Assembly: GCA_030442035.1 (NCBI GenBank)
Contig: JAUJEA010000001.1
Span: forward strand, 1,085,559 to 1,149,558
Length of the DNA stretch: 64,000 nucleotides
Direction of reading: 5' to 3'
Source of the DNA: Splendidivirga corallicola
GTDB lineage: Bacteria > Bacteroidota > Bacteroidia > Cytophagales > Cyclobacteriaceae
The first letter of the stretch is position 1. Every line of letters starts with the position of its first letter. Shown here piece after piece: positions 55,330 through 62,591 of the stretch. The position numbers and the translations under genes were made by a program. The notes under the pieces were generated by a model that worked only from the letters and a program-made list of their open reading frames with translations, made no database searches and was not told where the DNA came from.

Positions 55330-55337
55330 CAAATTTA
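55330..55337 (-). promoter_or_regulatory. Candidate -7 element of the M3 peptidase gene
   Basis: CAAATTTA on + reads TAAATTTG on -, about 30 bases upstream of the start. No -33 box found. Confidence 0.35.
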
Positions 55338-55405
55338 TGCAGAAAGCGTGAAAAACCGTAGTTCCTGCAAGAACACTTCAAATTCAAAGTTCGGCCACAA
55401 TCTCA

Positions 55406-56941
55406 CTACCCTGCCCATCCTTCACGATCAAGACTTCGATACTGAATGGCCTCCGCCAAATGTTCTATTTTGATATTTTCACTTCCGGCTAGGTCAGCAA
55501 TGGTTCTTGAGACTTTCAGTATGCGATCATAGGCGCGAGCCGAAAGTCCAAGTTTTTCCATAGCCGTTTTAAGCAGTGTTCTGCCAGCTTCATTGATCTG
55601 GCATATTTTCTTCACCTTTTGTGACTGCATCATGGCATTGGAGTGTATTTCCTCATCGCCATTAAAGCGATCTAATTGAATTTTCCTGGCACCAATAATT
55701 CTTTCGCGAATCTGGTCACTACTTTCTGCCTTCCGGTCGGCAACCATTTCATCAAAGGAAACCGGTGTCACTTCTACATGAAGATCTATCCTATCGAGAA
55801 GAGGGCCACTTACTTTATTCAAATACCTTTGTACTACTCCAGGACCGCAAACACATTCTTTATCAGGATGGTTATAATAACCACAAGGGCAGGGATTCAT
55901 GCTTGCTATAAGCATAAAATTAGAAGGAAAATCCACGCTTATCCTGGCTCTTGAAATCGTCACGCGCCTCTCCTCTAAAGGTTGGCGCATAACCTCCAGC
56001 ACAGATCTTTGAAATTCCGGTAGTTCATCCAAGAAAAGTACACCGTTATGTGCGAGTGATATTTCACCAGGTTGAGGTATCCCGCCTCCTCCTACCAGTG
56101 CTACATCGGATATCGTATGATGTGGTGACCTGAATGGTCTTGTCGCAATCAATGAATTGCTATTCAATCTACCTGCGACCGAATGAATTTTTGTGGTCTC
56201 CAGTGCTTCCTGTAATGTAAGCGGCGGTAAAATGGACGGCAATCTTTTGGCCAGCATGGTTTTTCCAGCTCCCGGAGGACCTATCATGATCATGTTATGA
56301 CCACCTGCTGCGGCAATCTCCATGGCCCTTTTAATATTTTCCTGTCCCTGGACATTGGAAAAATCAGCTTCATAGCCGTTAATACTATTGAAGAAAATAT
56401 CTCTGGTGTCTTTTACCAGTGGAGTAATATTTTTAGTCCCTTCCAGGAAATCAATGGCCTCTTTGATCGTTTCTACACCGATGACATCCAGATTGTTGAC
56501 AATGGCAGCTTCATCCGCATTTTCTTTTGGTAGAATAAATCCTTTATAACCTTGTTTTCGAGCTTCAATAGCTATTGGTAGAATTCCTTTGATAGGTCGT
56601 AATAATCCATCCAAGGAAAGCTCTCCCATAACGATATATTGATCTAATTGCTCTGTAACCAATTGATCTGAAGCCTTCAATACCCCCAAAGCAATGGGAA
56701 GGTCATATGCTGACCCCTCTTTCCTTAGATCCGCAGGAGCAAGATTTACCACTACTTTATTACGCGGCATCGTATACCCATGGTATTTGATCGAAGATTC
56801 AACTCTGTGTTCGCTTTCTTTTACAGCGCTGTCAGGTAAGCCACTCATCCAAAATTTTTTGCCCTGACCAACATTCACTTCTATGGTGATTAAACTGGCA
56901 CTGACGCCGTAAACAGCACCTCCAAACGTTTTTGCCAACAT
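55406..56941 (-). CDS. comM: YifB/ComM-family Mg-chelatase-like AAA ATPase
   Basis: A 511-residue protein. An N-terminal fold related to Lon S16 (VYGVSASLITIEVNVGQG, GLPDSAVKESEHRVESSI) precedes the Mg-chelatase AAA+ part with Walker A MIGPPGAGKTMLAKRLP and ELPEFQRSVLEVMRQPLE. NPCPCGYYNHPDKECVCGP carries the Cys cluster seen in ComM. The C-terminal part is KLGLSARAYDRILKVSRTIADL. ComM is a branch-migration helicase that widens DNA uptake integration in Vibrio and Haemophilus; it is widespread and also present here. Confidence 0.95.
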   Translation of the reverse strand: MLAKTFGGAVYGVSASLITIEVNVGQGKKFWMSGLPDSAVKESEHRVESSIKYHGYTMPRNKVVVNLAPADLRKEGSAYDLPIALGVLKASDQLVTEQLDQYIVMGELSLDGLLRPIKGILPIAIEARKQGYKGFILPKENADEAAIVNNLDVIGVETIKEAIDFLEGTKNITPLVKDTRDIFFNSINGYEADFSNVQGQENIKRAMEIAAAGGHNMIMIGPPGAGKTMLAKRLPSILPPLTLQEALETTKIHSVAGRLNSNSLIATRPFRSPHHTISDVALVGGGGIPQPGEISLAHNGVLFLDELPEFQRSVLEVMRQPLEERRVTISRARISVDFPSNFMLIASMNPCPCGYYNHPDKECVCGPGVVQRYLNKVSGPLLDRIDLHVEVTPVSFDEMVADRKAESSDQIRERIIGARKIQLDRFNGDEEIHSNAMMQSQKVKKICQINEAGRTLLKTAMEKLGLSARAYDRILKVSRTIADLAGSENIKIEHLAEAIQYRSLDREGWAG

Positions 56942-57074
56942 ATTACAACAGGGTTTTTATCTTGGTTAAAGGGTAGGTTTTAAAATATAGATTTGATGAG
57001 ATTTCCCGGGTTTGTGGACCTTTACTAAGTCCTGTTAAGATTTCCGATTTCTTTTCCATAGCTATTTTAATTAT

Positions 57075-57434
57075 TTAAGTAGGATCATTGTTGTTCTGAT
57101 CATCTATTTGCTGGTTTTCAGTCTTTATTGGTTGATTCTCCTCCTTGACACTTTCTTTACCGGTTTGATCAATATCATACAATTTAGCCTTGATCTCATT
57201 CCTTTCAAACTCCAGCTTCCGCATTTGGCCTTTTAGAAAATTTGTGCGGAAAACATCAATAACCCATAGTACCAGAAATAAGGCAATACCTCCCCAAGCC
57301 CAATATTTCACAAAACTCCGAAAATTATATTCTCCGAAAAAATTCAAAAACCATTCATCTGTCAACAGAATAATCACACTGGAAATAATGTATAAAATGA
57401 TAATGGCATGAAAAGCTAATTTGACCTTTTTCAT
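57075..57434 (-). CDS. Small membrane protein with coiled-coil tail, unknown
   Basis: I do not recognise this 119-residue protein. Two hydrophobic segments lie near residues 5-25 and 46-65. After that a charged helical stretch (RKLEFERNEIKAKLYDID) likely forms a coiled coil, and the tail is rich in Asn, Gln, Glu and Thr (QQIDDQNNNDPT). Plausibly both ends are cytoplasmic. It is separated from comM by 130 bases, same strand, with no operon evidence. Confidence 0.55.
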   Translation of the reverse strand: MKKVKLAFHAIIILYIISSVIILLTDEWFLNFFGEYNFRSFVKYWAWGGIALFLVLWVIDVFRTNFLKGQMRKLEFERNEIKAKLYDIDQTGKESVKEENQPIKTENQQIDDQNNNDPT

Positions 57435-57447
57435 GTGTTTATAAATA

Positions 57448-57530
57448 AGTGTTGAAGTATTGAGGTGTTGAGGTTGAGAAAGTGTTTTTTCAATTCAACA
57501 TTCAAAAATCAAAATTTATCATTATTTCAT
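57448..57530. repeat. Family A then family C repeat
   Basis: 57448-57480 has AGTGTTGAAGTATTGAGGTG then TTGAGGTTGAG (family A). 57489-57530 has ATTCAACATTCAAAAATC-like C text. They lie just upstream of the start of the small membrane protein gene on the - strand. Confidence 0.5.
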
Positions 57531-57769
57531 TTGTTTAAAATTTGTAGTCCGCTGAAATTGTGACACTTGAATTTAATCATGCGCTTATGTATCTCAACCC
57601 GACGTGTCTGGGTTCCAGGCATAGCCTGTTTCATATAGCATACTCATTTGAGAAACCGCAGGCAAATTATGAAAAAAGAAGCAAATTCTCAGAAAGGGCT
57701 GTATTATAAATTTATTTTACAACTAACCCGGTCAACAGAAATACCTTTTTATTCATCCGCCCTTAACAA
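57531..57769. other. Intergenic region without a recognisable feature
   Basis: Middle of the 57435-57916 gap. No coding ORF, no strong hairpin and no clear -7/-33 pair. Confidence 0.5.
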
Positions 57770-57770
57770 A

Positions 57771-57903
57771 TTGTCAATATTTTTATTTTTTTGACATTTA
57801 ACACAATTTCTATCAATCTTTGACAGTTTTTATATTATAAATCATTTTCGACACACATTTGACATTTAATTTCATAAATGTCAAATTTTATCTATTTTTG
57901 ACA
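57771..57903. promoter_or_regulatory. TTTGACA repeat region upstream of fic
   Basis: Within 133 bases: TTGTCAA at 57771, TTTGACA at 57790, 57819, 57858 and 57897, and TGTCAAA at 57879. Copies 57858 and 57879 are part of a perfect 12-bp inverted repeat (ATTTGACATTTA at 57857-57868, TAAATGTCAAAT at 57875-57886). A perfect -7 box TATTTTTG is at 57893-57900, so the last copy overlaps the promoter. The Fic ATG is at 57917. Probably a multi-site operator, possibly for the wHTH tail of Fic itself. Confidence 0.6.
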
Positions 57904-57916
57904 AAAACAATTTTTA

Positions 57917-59035
57917 ATGTCAGAACTTATCCCATACGATCGAAATAAACCTCATAATCAGCTTCCTCTATTACCACCGCCTGATGATAAGATCATCACC
58001 ATTGAGATATTACAGGCCTTAAATAAGGCTAACAAGGCGCTTGCTGAATTAAAGGGACTTGCCAAAAAACTACCAAATCAATCCATGCTGGTAAACACAA
58101 TCGCTTTAAGAGAAGCAAAAGCCAGTACCGAAATCGAAAATATATTCACCACAGACGATGAATTGTACAGATCCCTTTCCGGAAATGATCTAAGTCTGAA
58201 GGGAAATGCCAAGGAAGTACTACACTACCGTCAAGCACTTTGGGAAGGACTTAATCAAATCAGGGAAAAAGGGATTATAGATGAGAATTTGATCATTAAA
58301 GTGTATCGAAAAATCAAGCAAGTGAATGATGGATTTCGGCCCCCTCAAACTGAAACGGTTATTAGAAAAAGAGGCAGTGGACTATTGGAAACCGCCGTTA
58401 TCTATACCCCTCCCAGAGGAGAAAATGTAATCCAGGAAAAGTTAAGCAATTTGATTACCTACTTAAATGATGACGATCAATATGACTATGACCCATTAAT
58501 CAAACTGGCCATTTCCCATTATCAATTCGAGGCAATTCATCCTTTCCGTGATGGAAATGGAAGAACGGGAAGAGTTCTGGCCATTTTATTAATGATCCAA
58601 AAAGGGCTTTTGGACGTTCCTATTCTTTATTTAAGTGCTTACATAATCCAAAACCGAGAGGATTATTATCAACTTTTGAACAAAGTGACTACCCTTCATA
58701 TCTGGAAAGATTGGATGTTATACATCTTCCGGGCCATTGAAGAAACGGCTACTTACACTATTAACAAAATCAATGATATTGATCGGTTATTCGAAAAAAT
58801 ACAGGAATTGGTCAGTGAAAAATTGCCACATGTCCGTAAAGAGGTAATAGAAAAGATTTTTGAGCAACCTTATACCAGCCCAAAAAAATTGCTTGATCAA
58901 AATATCAAAAGTATCAATACAGCTAAAAAATACCTGAGTCAATTGGAAGACGAAGGGATTTTGATCTCTGAAAAAATAGGAAAAGAAATAGTCTATCTTA
59001 ATATTGATCTATTCAACCTTTTATCCGAAACTTAA
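57917..59035 (+). CDS. Fic-domain protein (AMPylase) with N-terminal inhibitory motif and wHTH tail
   Basis: A 372-residue Fic protein. The core motif HPFRDGNGRTGR is at 208-219, with the catalytic His. An inhibitory motif SxxxEN (STEIEN, 70-75) lies in the N-terminal helix, so it is a class II Fic, self-inhibited until released. After about residue 300 the fold is a winged-helix (PYTSPKKLLDQNIKSINTAKKYLSQLEDEGILI). Fic proteins transfer AMP or other nucleotides to protein hydroxyls. The upstream TTTGACA repeats suggest the winged helix may bind them. No antitoxin gene is adjacent. Confidence 0.92.
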   Translation: MSELIPYDRNKPHNQLPLLPPPDDKIITIEILQALNKANKALAELKGLAKKLPNQSMLVNTIALREAKASTEIENIFTTDDELYRSLSGNDLSLKGNAKEVLHYRQALWEGLNQIREKGIIDENLIIKVYRKIKQVNDGFRPPQTETVIRKRGSGLLETAVIYTPPRGENVIQEKLSNLITYLNDDDQYDYDPLIKLAISHYQFEAIHPFRDGNGRTGRVLAILLMIQKGLLDVPILYLSAYIIQNREDYYQLLNKVTTLHIWKDWMLYIFRAIEETATYTINKINDIDRLFEKIQELVSEKLPHVRKEVIEKIFEQPYTSPKKLLDQNIKSINTAKKYLSQLEDEGILISEKIGKEIVYLNIDLFNLLSET

Positions 59036-59111
59036 GGTTTCCATTCTTATCTTAAGAATTGTTGAAGATGAGTAAGTTTCAACCGCTTAGAAAATAAATA
59101 CAAAATATTAA

Positions 59112-59693
59112 ATGAACGATTTAAACATTCTCGACAAACCCTCAATTTATTTGGAGCTAGAAGAAAAGTGCAAGGAAATTGGATTCACCATGCCATCCGA
59201 TCTTTATATAGGGGTTCTATTAAAAACATTGATATCCTCAAAACCAGCATCAAACTTCCTGGAACTTGGAACTGGAATTGGATTGTCTTTATCCTGGATG
59301 ATTGATGGAATGGATGCCGCCTCCAGGCTTACCACAATAGACAATGATCCGAAACTAACCGACATTGCCAAAAACTATTTTGGTGGGGAAAACCGAATTG
59401 ATATAATTTGTGAAGATGGTTCGAAATGGTTAAAAAACTATTCGGGAGAAAAATTTGATCTGATTTTTGCTGATGCCTGGCCAGGAAAATATTCGGATAT
59501 AACAACAGCTCTTGAGTTGGTCAAAGTTGGTGGGTTTTACATCATTGATGATATGCTCCCTCAGACCAATTGGCCGGCTGGGCATCAAGAAAATGTTGAC
59601 AATCTAATTGAATATCTGGAGAGCAGAGAAGATTTTAACCTAACAAAAATGAATTGGTCAACCGGAATCATTATGGCAGTTAGGAAGTACTGA
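59112..59693 (+). CDS. SAM-dependent O-methyltransferase-like protein
   Basis: A 193-residue class I methyltransferase. Motif I is LELGTGIGLSLSW (near 53-65), TTIDNDPKL is the ribose acid, CEDGSKW and FDLIFADAWPGKY follow, and VGGFYIIDDMLPQTNW is the late motif. It resembles the O-methyltransferase (COMT/CmoA-like) group, but the substrate is not known. It follows fic by 76 bases on the same strand. Confidence 0.85.
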   Translation: MNDLNILDKPSIYLELEEKCKEIGFTMPSDLYIGVLLKTLISSKPASNFLELGTGIGLSLSWMIDGMDAASRLTTIDNDPKLTDIAKNYFGGENRIDIICEDGSKWLKNYSGEKFDLIFADAWPGKYSDITTALELVKVGGFYIIDDMLPQTNWPAGHQENVDNLIEYLESREDFNLTKMNWSTGIIMAVRKY

Positions 59694-59814
59694 GCTGTTA
59701 GTTCAAAAGAGGTTTCCCGACAAATCTGGAATAGAAAAATTTTAGTCCCCATCAAACCAGCTATAAACAACCAGCAATATTAAAAATAAAAAAATCTCTT
59801 AAACCGGAAAATTT

Positions 59815-60238
59815 ATGCCTTTTGTAAAAACTTATATTCACTTTGTGTGGAGCACAAAGAATAGACAACCTCTTCTTGATTCCTTCGATTTAAGACAGTC
59901 CGTGGAAACACATCAAGGAAAATGCACCAAGAAAAGGGATTTTCATTGATTTCGTTAATGGTTATCATGATCATTGCCATTGTCTGCTTTCTCTTGGAAT
60001 CGATCAAACTATGAGCAAGGTGATGCAACTGATAAAGGGGGAATCTTCTTTTTGGATCAATAAAAACAATCTGTGCAAGAGAAAATTCGAGTGGCAGAAT
60101 GAATATTTTGCTGTTTCTGTTTCGGAATCTATGCTCGACAGAGTTAGAAATTATATTAGAAATCAAGAAGAGCATCATCGAAAGAAAACGTTTCAGGAAG
60201 AATATGCTGCATTGATGAAGAAATATCATTTTGGCTAA
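59815..60238 (+). pseudogene. Frameshifted Y1 transposase (IS200/RAYT-like)
   Basis: From ATG 59815, frame 1 reads MPFVKTYIHFVWSTKNRQPL then LDSFDLRQSV and stops at TGA near 59950. In the +1 frame the sequence continues WKHIKENAPRKGIFIDFVN, then GYHDHCHCLLSLGIDQ with the HUH-type His pair, QLIKGESSFWINKNN, VRNYIRNQEEHH with the catalytic Tyr, and ends at 60238. The shift lies between 59894 and 59910 (one base too many). The enzyme family is Y1_Tnp as in IS200 and RAYT transposases. Its stop codon lies inside a REP-like hairpin, and two more lie downstream. Confidence 0.85.
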
Positions 60239-60278
60239 AGCCAATTTTGTATTTCATCTACACAGGCTAAAGCCTGTG
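60231..60278. repeat. Two REP-like hairpins after the transposase
   Basis: 60231-60244: TTGGCT AA AGCCAA. 60261-60278: CACAGGCT AA AGCCTGTG. Both share the core GGCTAAAGCC; the first contains the transposase stop codon. Confidence 0.75.
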
Positions 60279-60382
60279 ACAATTCATTGATCTTTGAATA
60301 ATCTTTTAACCAGGCATGCTTCCTAACCTAGTATGAACAATGTCAATAATTGTTAATTAAATGAAATCTTAAACAAAATCTA

Positions 60383-60412
60383 AATTGCCTCCAGATAAAT
60401 CCGGAGGCAATT
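60383..60412. repeat. Inverted repeat, possible terminator
   Basis: AATTGCCTCC (60383-60392) and GGAGGCAATT (60403-60412), perfect 10-bp arms, loop of 10. Not followed by a clean T run. It is in the 60239-60624 gap, where I see no gene. Confidence 0.45.
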
Positions 60413-60524
60413 CAAAATCATTTTTGATAGGATTTCATTTGATCAACAGCTGTTGATATGGCTCGAAACAAGCTATATCAACAAGGCTGAGAATAATATA
60501 TTCAAACTGGATATGAATTACCAC

Positions 60525-60536
60525 AGGCTTTAGCCT
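60525..60536. repeat. REP-like hairpin, inverted copy
   Basis: AGGCT TT AGCCT, the reverse complement of the GGCTAAAGCC core; on the other strand it continues GCCTGTGGTAATTCAT, matching GCCTGTGACAATTCAT after the 60261 copy. The two form an inverted pair about 250 bases apart. Confidence 0.65.
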
Positions 60537-60624
60537 AAAATGAATATGACCTTTGGGATTCTTATATTTCCCGATTGTGAGATATTGATCAAATGATGCT
60601 ACAACACATCATTAGGAAATTGTC

Positions 60625-61044
60625 TCACTCAATTTTCTTGAACTTTTGAGCACAAGGCTCAATGCATGGATAGCTAATAATCAAATGTGATTCCTCAATC
60701 TTATAAGAAATTTCATATTTGGATGGGCCGCCATCAATAGGGCAATTCCCGGGAGCAATTGTCATTTTATCAGGATCATAGCTACCGGAACTTTCCTGCT
60801 CATTCTGAGCATCGAGAAAACAGAAGGAGCCATTCGATGTATAAGTGCCATTGGATAAAAAAGTGATCGTCTTGTCGCTGTCCACTTCTTTGAACACTCC
60901 ACTTCCATCTCCGGGATCCAACAATTGTTCAATCAATTGCCATTTACCAACAATTTCGTCTGAAATATTCGGTTCTTCATCCTCAGAACAAGATACCAAA
61001 GTCACCATCAAGGTGAGCATTATAACTAAAAATGTGTTTTTCAT
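60625..61044 (-). CDS. Lipocalin-like lipoprotein
   Basis: About 139 residues. A lipobox LVSCS at about 18-22 follows a hydrophobic start (the start is MKNTF; two further ATGs precede it), so it is probably lipidated. The mature part begins with acidic SEDEEPNI and then IVGKWQLIEQLLDPGDGSG, a lipocalin-like (DUF4488/lipocalin_4 type) opening, with ITFLSNGTYTSNGSF and a C-terminal pair of Cys (CIEPC) besides two in the middle (CFLD, GNCPID). Four Cys may form two disulfides. Function unknown. Confidence 0.75.
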   Translation of the reverse strand: MKNTFLVIMLTLMVTLVSCSEDEEPNISDEIVGKWQLIEQLLDPGDGSGVFKEVDSDKTITFLSNGTYTSNGSFCFLDAQNEQESSGSYDPDKMTIAPGNCPIDGGPSKYEISYKIEESHLIISYPCIEPCAQKFKKIE

Positions 61045-61176
61045 CATCATTATTCTTCAATCTTACCTGATAGGTAGACACATCACATTATGAATGAGTT
61101 GTGATCATACAATTTAAAAAACAAAAATTAACTATTCTTCATTGCAGATTATCAGTTCGTTTCAGTCTTTATTCCT

Positions 61177-61184
61177 TAATTTTG
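61177..61184 (+). promoter_or_regulatory. rimO promoter, -7 element
   Basis: TAATTTTG, perfect match; TTCG at 61156-61159 is a one-mismatch -33 box, spacer 17. Transcription would start near 61191, about 16 bases before the TTG start of rimO. Confidence 0.45.
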
Positions 61185-61206
61185 GAGTTCAATAAAAAGT
61201 GATGTT

Positions 61207-62517
61207 TTGAAAGTTAAAGGTAAAAAGAAGGATAAGGTAAATATTGTAACGCTTGGATGTGCTAAAAACCTTGTTGACTCCGAGGTAATGCTCACCCAAT
61301 TGAAAGGAAATGATATTGACGCCAATCATGAATCCCAAAAGGACGATGCCAATATCATTATTATCAATACCTGCGGTTTTATTGAAAATGCGAAACAAGA
61401 ATCTATCGATACTATCCTACGTTTCGCAGATGCCAAGGAAAGCGGCAATATAGAGAAATTATATGTTACAGGCTGTTTGTCACAACGCTATAAGGATGAC
61501 CTTGAAAAAGAGATCCCATCGGTGGACGCCTATTTTGGCACCATGGAACTTCCAATGCTGTTAAAAAAATTCAATGCTGATTACAAACATGAATTGGTCG
61601 GAGAACGCCTTACCACTACAGCCAATCACTTTAGCTATATGAAGATCTCCGAGGGATGTGATCGTCCTTGTTCCTTCTGTGCCATCCCCTTGATGCGTGG
61701 GAAACATGTCTCCAGGCCTATTGAGGAACTTGTGAAGGAAGCCAAGTCCATGGTACGCATCGGCACAAAAGAATTGTTGCTCATCGCTCAGGATTCAACC
61801 TATTACGGACTCGATATCTATAAAAAAAGGAATTTAGCTGAGCTTCTTAAGCATTTATCCGATGTTGAAGGACTGGAATGGATCAGATTACATTATGCTT
61901 TTCCATCAGGTTTCCCTATGGACATTTTAGACGTCATGGCTGAGCGTGATAATATTTGCAATTACCTCGATATGCCCTTGCAACACGGATCCACCAAAAT
62001 GTTACAATTAATGAGGCGCGGTATTACAAGAGAAAAGACTGAGCAATTATTGCATGCAATAAGAGACAAAGTACCGGAGATCGCCATTCGCACTACACTG
62101 ATAGCAGGCCACCCAGGTGAAAATGAGTCTGAATTTCAGGAAATGATGGATTTCGTTGAAAAGAGTAGGTTTGAGCGTTTGGGAATTTTCACCTATTCAC
62201 ATGAGGAACAAACGCATTCCTTCACCATGGAAGATAATATCCCGGAAGAAGTGAAACAAGAAAGAGCCAATCTCGTAATGGACTTACAGGAAAAAATTTC
62301 CCATGAGCTAAATCAGGCAAAAATTGGGAATGTATATAAAGTGTTAATTGATAGAAAGGAAGGCGGAAATTTCATAGGACGAACGGAGTTCGATTCTCCT
62401 GAAGTAGATAACGAGGTGCTCATAGATGCCAGAGATCAATATTTAAGAATTGGCGACTTTTCAAAAATAAAAATCCATGATGCCACTGAATTTGATCTTT
62501 ACGGGGAACCTATTTGA
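61207..62517 (+). CDS. rimO: Ribosomal protein S12 methylthiotransferase
   Basis: A 436-residue methylthiotransferase. N-terminal cluster Cys18 (VTLGCAKNLVDSE), Cys56 (NTCGF) and Cys90 (VTGCLSQR) followed by the radical SAM ligands Cys151, Cys155, Cys158 (EGCDRPCSFCAIP). DMPLQHGSTKMLQLMRRG and the C-terminal TRAM domain are usual. The Asn-Leu-Val-Asp start stretch is of RimO, not MiaB. The start codon is TTG at 61207; no in-frame ATG exists before the first motif, and the promoter lies just before it. It adds a methylthio group to Asp in uS12. Confidence 0.95.
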   Translation: MKVKGKKKDKVNIVTLGCAKNLVDSEVMLTQLKGNDIDANHESQKDDANIIIINTCGFIENAKQESIDTILRFADAKESGNIEKLYVTGCLSQRYKDDLEKEIPSVDAYFGTMELPMLLKKFNADYKHELVGERLTTTANHFSYMKISEGCDRPCSFCAIPLMRGKHVSRPIEELVKEAKSMVRIGTKELLLIAQDSTYYGLDIYKKRNLAELLKHLSDVEGLEWIRLHYAFPSGFPMDILDVMAERDNICNYLDMPLQHGSTKMLQLMRRGITREKTEQLLHAIRDKVPEIAIRTTLIAGHPGENESEFQEMMDFVEKSRFERLGIFTYSHEEQTHSFTMEDNIPEEVKQERANLVMDLQEKISHELNQAKIGNVYKVLIDRKEGGNFIGRTEFDSPEVDNEVLIDARDQYLRIGDFSKIKIHDATEFDLYGEPI

Positions 62518-62591
62518 AACATGAATGGTTGTAACCTGATTAAATCAATGACCTATCGGTTCGCTAATCAATTTGCTCTGACAAAAAATTT

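Noticed and set aside
57771-57903. TTTGACA repeats as a CRISPR-like array
   Set aside because: Units are only 7 bases and unevenly spaced, with no cas genes; a promoter/operator reading fits better.
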